Origin: Orobanche coerulescens
Taxonomy: Eukaryota; Streptophyta; Magnoliopsida; Lamiales; Orobanchaceae
Direction: 5' to 3'
Length of the DNA: 64,000 nucleotides
Assembly (NCBI GenBank): GCA_033398695.1
Contig: CM065815.1
Location: 104,250,501 to 104,314,500 of the forward strand
The translations under genes and the position numbers were made by a program. The notes below the pieces were generated by a model that worked only from the letters and a program-made list of their open reading frames with translations, made no database searches and was not told where the DNA came from. Each line of letters begins with the position of its first letter. The first letter of the stretch is position 1. This document shows positions 11,309 to 22,390 of the stretch, one piece after another.

Positions 11309-12232
11309 TCATGAAGCATAAGCAATATCTTTACCGTTCTGCATTAGTACACATTTGAGACCCTGTCCGGACGCATCACTATAAACCACAAATCCTTTCG
11401 TCCCTTGCGATAAAGAAAGGACATGTGCTGAAATTAACCGGCTCTTGAGTTCCTCAAAACTCTGTTGACATGCGTCGGACCACGTGTATTTCTTATCCTT
11501 CCGTAAAAGGTTCGTCATGGATTGAGCGATTTTAGAAAATCCTTCCACAAATCGCCGATAATAACCAGCTAATCTGAGGAAACTTCGGATTTCCTTAACA
11601 TTCTTCGGAGGTAGCCAATCTCGGATAGCCTCCGTCTTTTGAGGGTCGACACGAACTCCGTCTGATGAAATTACATGTCCGAGAAACGTCACTTCGGACA
11701 TCCAGAACTCACATTTGGAAAACTTTCCATAGAGTTTCTCTCGTCTCAACACGTCGAGTACTTGATGAAAGTGAAACTCGTGTTCCTCCCGGTCACGAGA
11801 ATAAATCAAAATGTCATCAATGAAGACAACCACGAACTGATCCAAATAGTCGATGAAAACCCGATTCATTAATTCAATGAATACCGCAGGTGCATTAGTT
11901 AACCCAAACGACATTACCACAAACTCATAATGACCATAGCATGTTCGGAACGCCGTCCTTGCGATATCCGACTCTCGAATTCGCAACTGATGATATCCAG
12001 ATCTTAAGTCGATCTTAGAAAATACTGAAGCTCCCTGAAATTGATCCAAAAGGTCATCGATACGGGGTAGAGGATACTTATTCTTGATCGTCACCCGGTT
12101 CAATTCCCGATAATCAATACACAAGCGAAACGAACCATCCTTCTTCTTGACAAATAACACTGGTGCTCCCCACAGGGACGCACTCGGTCGGATATAACCC
12201 TTCTCGGTAAAATCCTCTAATTGATTCTTCAA
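11309..12232 (-). pseudogene. T3 body B reverse transcriptase and start of RNase H
   Basis: The frame of 307 codons covers RT from the fingers ([14 protein letters not shown]) through the palm with an intact FIDDILIYS catalytic box, the connection ([11 protein letters not shown]) and the first RNase H box (YSDASGQG). It stops at the deletion join. Body A lost nearly all of this region. RT copies the element RNA to DNA in virus-like particles, but here it is cut off from the rest of pol. Confidence 0.88.
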
Positions 12233-12235
12233 TTC

Positions 12236-12885
12236 CTACATTTCGGTCGGGGACATCCGGTACGGTGCCTTCGATATTGGGGACGTACCGGGCTCCAACT
12301 CAATCGTGAATTCCACATCTCTCTGTGGAGGCAAACCAGGTAACTCGTCTGGAAACACATCGACATATTCTCTCAGTACAGGAATATCTGTCAACATTAC
12401 TGATGGTTTCTCGGTCTTGGTCATATAGCACCAATAACCGACACACCCCTGATTGAGTAATCTCACTGCTTTCATCAAGTTGATGACCCTCTCGGAACAG
12501 CTGGGATTACCTCTCTGAAATACACATTCGACCCCATCGTCTGAAATGATAGTGACCATACGCTTACGGACACTAATGATGGCATCGTGACGATCTATCC
12601 AATCAATACCCAGGATGACATCGTCCCTCGGTAAATATACCACGATTAGATCTGCTAACCAAGCACGGCCATGAAGCTGAATCGGACAATCCTTAATCTC
12701 ACGATTTCCAATAATTCTTCTACCATCAGGTAGACTAATGACATAAGGCTCACAACTAGTAGCACTACCGAGACGTAGTCTACTCAAACATGACTTGGAA
12801 ATGAATGAATGCAATGCACCAGTATCAAAAAGGGTACACAAAGGTTGAGATAGAATATCGAGTGTACCTGAGATCATCCGGGCCT
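12236..12885 (-). pseudogene. T3 body B protease and linker
   Basis: The protease active site reads LFDTGALHSF, with Ser to Leu after the DTGA box compared with T2. The ILGIDWIDRHDAI motif and the linker up to APYRMSPTEM follow. A stop separates it from RT at about 12235. Confidence 0.83.
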
Positions 12886-14225
12886 CTAGATCGTCGGTCT
12901 TCTCATCTCATAAATTCGGGGCTTGCCGGCCCCCGAACCGGACGCTCCCGTCTGATAGCTCTTGGCTCCGCCTTTATTTGCTCCTGTCATCTTGAGCAGA
13001 CGCGGTGAGTGGCACGATTGCACCGGCCCAGAATGTATCGGGGCTTGAGATGACGCCGGAGTAGGTTTAGAGTCTCTTCGGCAAAAACGGGCCTTATGCC
13101 CAGCAATTCCACAGTTATGGCACGTGACAGTCTGCCTCGAACACTTGGTGCTGAAATGACCCTGTTCTTCACAGTTGAAATAGGTGATGGCCGAACTGGC
13201 CGCTCGTGACTGAGATTCCGCGGGTCTAGGCGCCATAGGAGGTCGCTCAGAAAAGGTAGAGCCCGCACGTGGTTTCTTGAAAGTGGCCTGACTGCCGTCA
13301 GACTGATTACGATTCTTAGACATCTTGCCAGCAGATGAAGGTTGTTGCTTAGCAATTTCCTTAGTAGTAAGCTCATAAGTAAGAGCTTTTTCGATTAATT
13401 CGGCCAGAGTAGTGCAATTGTGATTAAGCAACTGCATCCGCATACGAGGCTTCAACCTCTTGCTGAAATACTTGATCTTGTCCGCCTCGGAGCGAATAAT
13501 GGACGTGGCGAACGGAAGTAGCTCCTAAAATTTCTCGGCGATGGCGAGAACATCATCGTCCACTGAGAGGTCGGGAGTGAGTAATTCTGACAACTTGGCC
13601 TCCTTGAGTGGGGCTGGATAATACCTCTCCATCATGAGAGTCCTGAATTGATCCCATGTACAAGATCCGTCGGTGGGCTTCAACGATAACCACCATGAAT
13701 GTGCGCCCTTACCCAGGTAGTAAGCCGCAACTGAAATTTGTATCCCTCAGGACAGTCCACCATAGCAAATAGTTTCTCGAAATGTTCAAGCCAGTGAATG
13801 ATATCTGCCAGCTCAGATGAGCCCTCGAAGGTAGGTGGCCTCTGGCGAGAGATGTCGCCAATGATACTGCTCACATCCCTCTCTTGCCTATGAGGTGGCG
13901 GCGGAGTAGCCTGCTGATTTTGAGTAGTTGAGTTATGCATTGTCTCCATTAGTTGGGCCATCTGAGTCATTTGGGCCATCATGCCCTGCATAAAAGCGAG
14001 TGTATCAACCCGAACACCTTCTGACTGAGCTATGTCCCGGGTACGACTCCCTGATAGTGAATGATTACGTCATTTGAATGAGTGGCGGCGTCCTTTGCTC
14101 GATGAGTTAGCATTATTCCTAGCATTAGGGCGTGTATTCACATGAGCTCTCGGGTTTTGGCCCGCACCACGGCCTCTTCCCCCGCGTCCTCTGCCAGCTC
14201 TTTCCATACTGAAGTGGAAAGTCAT
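12886..14225 (-). pseudogene. T3 body B gag
   Basis: The same gag as body A, from MTFHFSMERAG at 14225 to the zinc knuckles near 13150-13080. It is broken by frameshifts near 14080, 13740 and 12990 and a stop near 13528. The first knuckle is partly changed (Tyr for Phe after its start and Glu for Gly); the second (CHNCGIAGHKARFC) is intact. Confidence 0.83.
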
Positions 14226-14689
14226 ATGATGATTATATATCTCGCATGAATATCACATTATGATTACGTTATGAAATGATAAAAATGAGTATACGCGCTC
14301 AAACACAATGATTACATGAATGATCAACTGAAGTGACGTGATTATCTCAAGAAATTCTTGAAATGATTATCTTGAACAAGTTAACAAGATTAATGATATG
14401 ATCCTCAAGATCAAAAACTGAACAATTAAATGAACTGAGTGATTAATGAATTAACATGATCGACTTGATCAAAAATAAAAATGATGAAAGAGGATTGTTG
14501 ACTGTTGAATGATGAGTGAGTGATTCTATTGCCAGAAATTATACCATGGCGTCAGAAATCTTACTGTTCTTTGGTCTGAGGGGCTCGGCTCTTGCACAGG
14601 TCACATGTGACGCAAAAGTCCAATGATACTAGTCTGATGAACAATGATTTCAAATGAGACATGACTCGGAAGGTAGTATTCAAAACCAC

Positions 14690-14701
14690 TCTCCGATACC
14701 A
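14690..14701 (-). other. Primer binding site, T3 body B
   Basis: The - strand reads TGGTATCGGAGA just inside LTR3, with the same two changes from the initiator tRNA-Met site as body A. Confidence 0.8.
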
Positions 14702-14705
14702 ACTC

Positions 14706-17147
14706 TGTAACACCCCAAACTAGGCGGATATTACAGTGTCGTGGACCCCGACTGGGACCCACCAGGCAAATGAAAATTAATGAATTAAATAATATAATTG
14801 TAGTACCGAACCACAATATATCATTAATCATTCCGATGAGGAATTTCATTACAACACACCCAAGATAATACCGAATACATGTATATTTTATATGACGATA
14901 AAATATACAACACTGAATGAAATGAATATCCAAATGGAAGTCTGCAGCGAAAATAAAATAAAGAAAACACAAGTGAATAAAAGGACTAGGGGCCCCTACT
15001 AGTATCACTGGGACTCCTCGCCGTCAATGTTCTCTTCCCGTGCCTTAGCCTTGCCATGACCTGAAAACAACATCCCCCAACGGGGTCAGTTACATAGAAC
15101 AACAATCCTCAAGAGTTGAAATAAACACAATCATGATATATCTTAATTATGAAATGGCGCTGAAGAGAGGCATCGCAGTACGCCCGTAATGGTATGTGCA
15201 CGTGCACAAGACGAGTGTCCGGACACACCCGCACTTGTACCCAATTAGTCTCACGGAGGTACATTACCATGTGCACAGCCCAATGTGTCGGTGAACCCAA
15301 CACATGACCATCACGTGCCCGACTAAAAATTCCACACATCCCCACCCGGCCACGCAATATGAACCCAGAAGGTCATATGAGCAAGGGATGACCATGAAGA
15401 ATAATAATAATAATCCGACAAAGTCAAGAATGACTCACCGAGATGAAATGATAGTGAAACGAATGATAGTTCAATGAAATGATTTGGAACCGTCGTTCCT
15501 CGTGAATGAAGTGATTAATTGACAATTATAAGTCTCAATATGGTTAATACATTATGAGTGAATTATGATTATGAATGAACAACAACGAAAGGAATGAATA
15601 TCTTTTTAACCGAGTAAGAATGAACTTAGACAACCGGTGAAGAATGTCCTTCCTCGAACAAAGTCCAAAAAGGGATGTCGGTCGCCCGGACAACTTTGAA
15701 TGACAATACCAACAATGCTCAATATAAAAATTAAACACGATTATAACCGACTCAAACGTCGATACAACAATATCCAAACTCATTGAGGTATTCTAGCGAA
15801 CACCTAGTAAACACACATCCTTTGATAATATCGATCCGAATATATCGAAACCAACTCCAAAATGAGTATTTCAAACCATCAAAACACTTTCAATGATATC
15901 AATAACCCCATAGGAATCCATAATTCGAGTTAACGACAACATCTAATCGAAAACCCCAAAAATATCAAAGTCAACCCCCAAAGTGTTCTTGAATCAAAGC
16001 CCAAACAATTCATGAAATCCGAAATATGCCATTAAATCCGTAGAAATACATTTATCCAAGGTAGATAATCCATATCTAACATATTCCAACAACAATCCAA
16101 GCTCATACGAAGAAATCGGAAGGAAAACCCCAATTATCCGAAATTCTAGATTCAAGAAATCATTACCTTTGATTTGATGTGATGGGGATGATGAAATGAT
16201 GATTAATCCAAAATGATAAGCTTGAAGGTGATGATTGATGATTGCACCTCGAAGAGCACTCTCCAAATCGTCCAAAATTGCCCGGAATAGCCCAAAAACG
16301 AAGTGAGAAATGAAAATGATGAAGAAAGGGCTGAACTGTCCTATTTATAGTAATCCCAGTTTAGTGCGCGCTAGCCCCAGTTCTTAGCATGCGCTAACGG
16401 GTGTTTTGGGTAGTCCAGTACCCACTGTCCGAAAACGGTAGCGTGCGCTATGTACCTTTTGTAGCGTGCGCTACGGCTGTACACTTAGCGTGCGCTAACC
16501 CCGAAATGTTAGCGTGCGCTAACGAATTATCTGATGCCCAGTACTGGAGTCCAGAACCTTCTGTCCTCTGATCTGATCGTGGTAGCGTGCGCTACATCAA
16601 TATTTAGCGTGCGCTACTACATCGTTTGCGTACGCTAAAAACCACTCATAGCGTGCACTATGAATTAATCCCATTAAGTCCAGTAGCCACTGGACTCAAC
16701 CTGGTCCGACCTTAGCGCGCGCTACACCAACTGTATAGCGTGCGCTACTCCGGCCTACTAGCGCGCGCTACTTACCATTCGTAGCGTGTGCTACTTACAA
16801 CCCAACTGCAGTCCAGTGCCTTCTGGACTACCTGCTTGAACTACACTAGCGTGCGCTAGTGTTGAGAGGTAGCATGCGCTACCCGTACTCAATTAGCGCA
16901 CGCTAACGAGAGTACGTAGCGTGCGCTACTCCTCACAAATTGCACACTATGAAGATGACAATGGTGATAAACACGGCACGAAACTCCATCTAAATTGATG
17001 ATGAATGACGATACAATTACTCTGAACGGTGAATACACTGATTGAATATGAGTGATAAACGATCATTAATGAGTGAAAAAAACTGAGTGACAATTACAGA
17101 ATGATAAGTACTGAATGATAATGACTGAATTACAACCGGGTATTACA
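14706..17147 (-). repeat. T3 LTR3 (5' LTR)
   Basis: 2442 bp, tgtaacacc to gggtattaca, followed at once by the right attgc duplication. TATA (- strand) is at 16342-16349, 12 bp from the array. Confidence 0.93.
16362..16928 (-). promoter_or_regulatory. U3 palindrome array, T3 LTR3 (18 copies)
   Basis: The same 4+4+4+4+2 order and spacing as LTR2, with a few point changes in individual copies. Confidence 0.9.
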
Positions 17148-17152
17148 ATTGC
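17148..17152. repeat. Target site duplication attgc, right copy (T3)
   Basis: Matches 3329-3333 exactly. Confidence 0.95.
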
Positions 17153-17754
17153 AGTCACTTCCCATCCCGGAATGGAAATGAGAAGATATATCGATGGACT
17201 TCATCACGATTTTACCGAGATCGAGGTCGGGCATGAATATGATTTGGGTGATTGTTGATCGTCTGACCAATTCGGCACATTTTCTGGGCATCAAGGATAC
17301 TTGGGGCCCGGAGAAGTTGGCTCGTGTGTTTATTGCGCAGATTGTGAGGTTTCACGGTACTCCGAAGTCTATTGTTTCGGATTGGGATGGCCGTTTTGTA
17401 TCGCACTTTTGGCAGGCGGTGCATAAGGCGTTGGGTACTCGTTTGCGTTTGAGTACCTCTTTTCATCCGCAGTCAGATGGACAGTCGGAACGCACTATCC
17501 AGACGTTCAAGGATATGCTGCGTGCTTGTGCTCTCGACTGGAGTAGTGACTGGGAGGAACATTTGCCATTGATCGAATTCACGTACAACAATAGTTGGCA
17601 CGCGTCGATTCGGATGGCACCGTATGAGGCGCTTTATGGGCGGCGTTGTCGATCGCCAATTTGTTGGAATGAGTTGTCCGATTTGGTCGGGACCGAACTG
17701 GATATCGTTTTAGAGACGAGGCGGAAGGTGGAATTGATTCAGAACGGATGTTGA
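17153..17754 (+). pseudogene. T1 integrase catalytic core (after T3)
   Basis: The core resumes from 3333. It has the D,D-35-E residues in VIVDRLT, VSDWDGRF (Trp where Arg is usual) and SDGQSERTIQ, followed by the EFTYNNSWH and APYEALYG boxes. Integrase joins the element ends to host DNA. The core itself reads open from 17194 to 17754, but a frameshift near 17745 ends it before the C-terminal part. Confidence 0.88.
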
Positions 17755-18202
17755 CTGCTCAGAGTCGACAGAAGTCGTATGCCGACGTCTGTGGTCGACC
17801 TTCGGAGTTCGAGGTGGGAGACCACGTTTTGCTAAAGGTGTCGCCGATGAGGGGAGTTTTCTGCTTCGGGAAGAAGGAAAAGTTGAGTCCGAGATTTATT
17901 GGACCCTTTGAGATTCTCGAGCGAGTCGGTGAGTTGGCTTACCGTTTGGCACTACCTCCGGCCTTGAGTCACGTTCATAGCATTTTCCACGTTTCCCAGC
18001 TGAGAAAATATGTTCCGGATCCTAGTCATGTCATCGACTATGGTGAGATCGATGTCGCCGAGGATATTACCTTCGACCCCCTGAAAATTTTGGAGCACCG
18101 TGAGAAGCGACTGAGGCATACGACCATTCCATTGGTCAAAGTGCAGTGGTCGAGACATGGTGTCGAGGAGGCAACTTGGGAAATGGAGGATAGCATGCGT
18201 GC
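17748..18202 (+). pseudogene. T1 integrase C-terminal domain and chromodomain-like tail
   Basis: In the next frame, the C-terminal domain has the GPFEILERVGELAYRLALP motif and then the tail (KVQWSRHGVEEATWEMEDSM) typical of Tekay-type chromoviruses. That tail is thought to help choose chromatin targets. The tail is cut after M-R-A by T2 and ends with RYPELFVS at 28862-28889. Confidence 0.87.
18198..18202. repeat. Target site duplication cgtgc, left copy (T2)
   Basis: cgtgc here and at 28857-28861 bracket T2 exactly. Confidence 0.95.
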
Positions 18203-18423
18203 TGTAATACTCGGCTGTAAATTCATTCATTATCATTCAGTATATTGTCAATCAGTAATTTTTCACTCATTAATAATTATTAATCATTCATATTCATTCA
18301 TTGTATCCACCGTTCAGAGTAATTTGTATCGTGTATAAGTTATTATTCGTCATTCAACCCGGTTGGAGAGTCGGGCCGAGCCTATCATCATTGTCATCTT
18401 TGTAGTGGGTTGTGTGTGAGGAG

Positions 18424-18984
18424 TAGTGCACGCTACGTACTCTCCTTAGCGCGGCTAATTGAGTACGGGTAGCGCATGCTACCTCTCAGCATTAGCGCAC
18501 AGTAATGTGGTTCAGGCAGATAGTCCAGAAGGCACTGGACTGAATTTGAGTTGTAGTAGCGCATGCTACGAATGGTAAGTAGTGCGCGCTAGTAGTTTGA
18601 ATACCGCACTCTAAGCAATCAGTGTTGCGCGCGCTAAGGTCGAACAGGCAGAGTCCAATGGGTACTGGACTGAAATGGAATAATTCATAGCGCATGCTAC
18701 GAGCGGATCATAACGTGCGCTATTGGTAAGTGTAGCGCATGCTGAGATTTGGGTGTAGCGCACGCTATCGCGAGCACGGCAGATGACAGGAGGTTCTGGA
18801 CTCCAGTTGCTGGGTATCAAACATCAGTTAGCACACGCTAACATTTTGGGTTAACGCACGCTATCGGGAAGGCGTTAGCGCACACTACCAAGTTCATAGC
18901 GCAAGCTAACGAGGCAGTCAGAGCTCACTGGACTGCCCTATTAACCGCTAGCGCATGCTAAATATCAGGGCTTAGCGTGCGCTA
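18424..18984 (+). promoter_or_regulatory. U3 palindrome array, T2 5' LTR (18 copies)
   Basis: Copies start at 18424, 18447, 18470 and 18493; 18557, 18580, 18602 and 18625; 18688, 18711, 18733 and 18756; 18829, 18852, 18876 and 18897; 18949 and 18973. Several have mutated, often at CpG sites (TAGCGCATGCTA is frequent), yet the spacing holds. The TATA-like box begins at 18997, 12 bp after the last copy. Confidence 0.92.
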
Positions 18985-19177
18985 ATCTGGGATCAGTATA
19001 TATTGGACAGTTTAGCCCCATTTTGTCATTTTTACATTTCTCCTACTCCTCTCGACGGTTTTGGGCGATTTTGGACTTCTTGAGAAGTGTTCTTCGAGCT
19101 GCAATCATCTATCAACATCTTCAAGCTTATAATTCGGATTAATCATCATTTTATCCTCTCCAATACATCAAATCAAG

Positions 19178-20797
19178 GTAAACATTTCTTGGATCTAGAA
19201 TTTCGGATTTTGAATGTTTTCCTCCTGATCTCTTCGTGTAAGCTTGCTATTATGTTGGAATATATTAGATGTGGATTATCTACCTCGGATACATATATTC
19301 CTACGGATTTATTGGTGTATATTTCGGATTTGATGAATATTTGGGGAATTATTCTAGAACCCTTGATGTCTGACTTTGGTTATTTTGGGGGTTTCCGATT
19401 GATATTGTCGTAACTTTGAGTTGTGGTTTCCTATTGGTTTATTGATGTCATTAATGAAGTTTTGTTGGGTTGAATCATTCCTTGGAGGTTTGGAATCGAT
19501 ATTATTGTGGTTGGTTGTAACCAAAGGGAAGAATGTTTACAACGTATTCGTTAGAATTGCCCAATGAGTTTGATTATTGTTGTATCGACATTTGAGTTGG
19601 TTATAATCGTGCTTGATACATATATTGAGCGTTTGTTGGTAATCATATTATTCAAGATTGTTCGAGCGACCGGTATTTTCCTTAGGACGTTTGTTCGAGA
19701 TAAAACACTTCATCACCGGTATTGAGGTAAAAGGATATTCATTCCTTTCATTGTTGTTCATTCATATTCATAATTCATTCATGATATACTATTCATGTCG
19801 AGACTTGTAATTATCAAACTAATCATTCAATTCACGAGGAATGACGGTTCCAATCATTTCAGTTAGCTATCATTCATTTCATTATTATTTCATTCCGGCG
19901 AGTCATTCTTGACCCTTGTCGGATTGTTATTCATTAATATTCATCATGGTCACTTTTGTTCATGTGACCTTCTGGGTTCATATTGCTTGGCCGGGTGGTT
20001 ATGTGTGGAATTTTTAGTCGGGCACGTGGTGGTCATGTGTTGGGTTCACCGACACATTGGGTTGTGCACATGGTAATGTACCTCCGTGAGACTAATTAGG
20101 TACAAGTGCGGGTGTGTCCGGACACTCGTCTTGTGCACGTGCACATACCATTACGGGCGTACTGTGATGCCTCTCTTCAGCGCCGTTTCATAATTAAGAT
20201 ATATCATAATTAAGATATATCATGATTAGTTTAATTCTTACTCGGTTAAAAGGATATTCATTCCTTTCATTGTTGTTCATTCATATTCATAATTCATTCA
20301 TGATATACTATTCATGTCGAGACTTGTAATTATCAAACTAATCATTCAATTCACGAGGAATGACGGTTCCAATCATTTCAGTTAGCTATCATTCATTTCA
20401 TTATTATTTCATCCCGGCGAGTCATTCTTGACCCTTGTCGGATTGTTATTCATTAATATTCATCATGGTCACTTTTGTTCATGTGACCTTCTGGGTTCAT
20501 ATTGCTTGGCCGGGTGGTTATGTGTGGAATTTTTAGTCGGTCACACGATAGTCATGTGGCGGGTTCACCGACACAATGGACTGTGCACACGGTAATGTGC
20601 CTCCGTGAGACTAATTAGGTACAAGTGCGGATGTGTCCGGACACTCGTCTTGTGCACTTGCACGTCCCATTATGGGCGTACTATGATGCCCCTCTTCAGC
20701 TTAATTTCATAACTATGATATATAATGATTGTGTTTATTCAACTCTTGAGGATTGTTGTTCTCTGTAACTGACCCCGTTGGGGGATGTTGTTTTCAG
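19178..20797 (+). other. Candidate leader intron in T2 5' LTR
   Basis: AAATCAAG/GTAAAC gives a good 5' splice site and a T-rich tract then TTTTCAG/GTC a good 3' splice site. The same two sites occur in the 3' LTR (27378-28498) and T3 LTRs, and the T1 LTR has an equivalent pair. No transcript is available, so splicing is inferred. Confidence 0.4.
19731..20745 (+). repeat. Tandem duplication, period 519 bp, in T2 5' LTR
   Basis: Both units begin aaggatattcattcc. The second unit agrees with the T2 3' LTR (gtcatgtggcggg), while the first agrees with the T3 LTR version (gtcatgtgttggg, cacattggg). The 3' LTR has only one copy. Confidence 0.85.
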
Positions 20798-20801
20798 GTC
20801 A

Positions 20802-21034
20802 TGGCAAGGCAAAAGCACGGGAAGAGAACGTTGACGACGAGGAGTTCCAATGATACTAGTAGGAGTCCCAGACTTTTTCAGTCATCCATGTTTCTTCATT
20901 TTTATTTCCGCTGCAGATTTTCGTTTGGATATTCATTTTATTCAGTGTTGTATATTTTATCTTCATATAAAATATACATGTATTCTGTATTTCCTGGGTG
21001 TGTTGTATATGAAACTCCTCATCGGAGTGATTGA
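20802..21034 (+). other. Short U5 reading frame starting MARQKHGKRTLT
   Basis: Right after the candidate 3' splice site an ATG opens a short frame (78 codons here). Counterparts begin at the same place in the T2 3' LTR and in T3 (MARLRHGKRTLT). It resembles an upstream reading frame or a lost gene start more than a protein of known family. No function is assigned. Confidence 0.3.
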
Positions 21035-21158
21035 TGATATAATGTGGTTCGGTACTACAATTATATTATTTAATTCATTAATTTTTCATTCGCCTGGTGG
21101 GTCCCAGTTGGGGGTCCACGACACTGTAATATCCACCTAATTTGGGGTGTTACAGAGT

Positions 21159-21170
21159 TGGTATCAGAGC
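21159..21170 (+). other. Primer binding site of T2
   Basis: TGGTATCAGAGC is complementary to the 3' end of initiator tRNA-Met and lies 4 bases inside the 5' LTR. It is unchanged. Confidence 0.93.
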
Positions 21171-21633
21171 GTGGTTTTGAATACTAACTTTTGAGTAATG
21201 TCTCATTGAAATCATCGTTCATCAGACTAGTATCATTGGACTTTCTCGTCACGTGTGACCTGTGCAAGAGCCAAGCCCCTCAGACCAAAGAACAGTAAGA
21301 TTTCTGACGCCATGGTATAATTTCTGGCAAAAGAATCACTCACTCATCATTCAACAGTTAACAATCCTCTTTCATCATTTTTATTTTTGATCAAGTCGAT
21401 CATGTTAATTCATTAATCACTCAGTTCATTTAATTGTTCAGTTGTTGATCTTGATGATCATATCATTAATCTTGTTAACTTGTTCAAGATAATCATTTCA
21501 AGAATTTCTTGAGATAATCACGTCACTTCAGTTGATCATTCATGTAATCATTGTGTTTGAGCGCGTATGCTCATTTTTATCATTTCATAACGTAATAATA
21601 ATGTGATATTCATGCGAGATATATAATCATCAT
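21171..21633 (+). other. T2 untranslated leader
   Basis: A/T-rich leader of about 460 bp between primer site and gag, with no gene seen. Confidence 0.75.
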
Positions 21634-22390
21634 ATGACTTTCCACTTCAGTATGGAAAGAGCTGGCAGAGGACGCGGGGGAAGAGGTCGTGGTGCGGGCC
21701 AAAACCCGAGAGCTCATGTGACTACACGCCCTAATGCTAGGAATAATACTAATTCATCGAGCAATGACGCTGCCACTCATTCGCCTGGAAATAATCATTC
21801 ACTGTCAGGGAGTCGCACCCGGGACACAACTCATTCAGAAGGTGTTCAGGTTGACCCACTCGCGTTTATGCAGGGCATGATGGCACAGATGACTCAGATG
21901 GCACGCCTCATGGAGACGATGCAAAACTCAACCGCTCAGAATCAACAGGCTCCTCCGCCGCCACCTCCGAGGCAAGAGAGGAGTGTGAGTAGTATCATTG
22001 GCGATATCTCTCGCCAGAGACCACCTACTTTCGAGGGTTCATCTGAGTCGGCGGATATAATTCACTGGCTTGAATATTTTGAGAAGTTATTTTCTATGGT
22101 GCATTGTACCGAAGGGCATAAAGTTTCAGTCGCGGCTTACTATCTGGGTAAGAGCGCTCACTCTTGGTAGTTATCTTTGAAGCCCACCGACGGATCTTGT
22201 ACTTGGGATCAATTCAAGACTCTCATGATGGAAAGGTATTATCCGGCAGGCCAAGTTATCAGAATTACTCTTTCTCGACCCCTCAGCAGAAGATGATGTT
22301 CTCGCCATCGCCGAGATATTTCAGGAACTTCTTCCTTTCGCCTCATTTATTATCCACTCTGAGGCGGATAAGATCAAGTACTTCAGTAAG
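21634..22390 (+). pseudogene. T2 gag, N-terminal part
   Basis: It starts MTFHFSMERAGRG with an Arg/Gly-rich head, a polar linker, a proline run, then the capsid-type region. TGG has become TAG at 22168-22170 inside the SWW motif. A deletion of about a dozen bases near 22249, compared with T3, then shifts the frame until it is recovered at about 22390. Confidence 0.88.

Larger units (their letters stand above)
3334..17147 (-). mobile_element. T3: tandem LTR-internal-LTR-internal-LTR Ty3 element
   Basis: Three direct LTRs (3334-5177, 8225-10666, 14706-17147) separate two internal regions (5178-8224 and 10667-14705), all reading on the - strand. One attgc duplication flanks the whole block, so it behaves as one insertion with two bodies. 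Unequal recombination between LTRs of one insertion, on sister or homologous chromosomes, is the usual explanation. Both bodies lack the same RNase H-to-integrase segment and share a stop in the chromodomain region, so the parent was already defective. Confidence 0.92.
18203..21154 (+). repeat. T2 5' LTR with internal duplication
   Basis: 2952 bp, tgtaatact to gggtgttaca. It holds the palindrome array (18424-18984), TATA-like tatatatt (18997-19004) and two tandem copies of a roughly 500-bp leader/U5 block with a period of 519 bp (from about 19731 and 20250). Confidence 0.93.

Noticed and set aside
17212..17466. Frames antisense to the integrase cores, here and elsewhere
   Set aside because: They are shadows of the + strand integrase coding pattern.
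21155..21175. Possible tRNA-Met gene
   Set aside because: Only the 12-base primer complement is present, next to an LTR; there is no cloverleaf.
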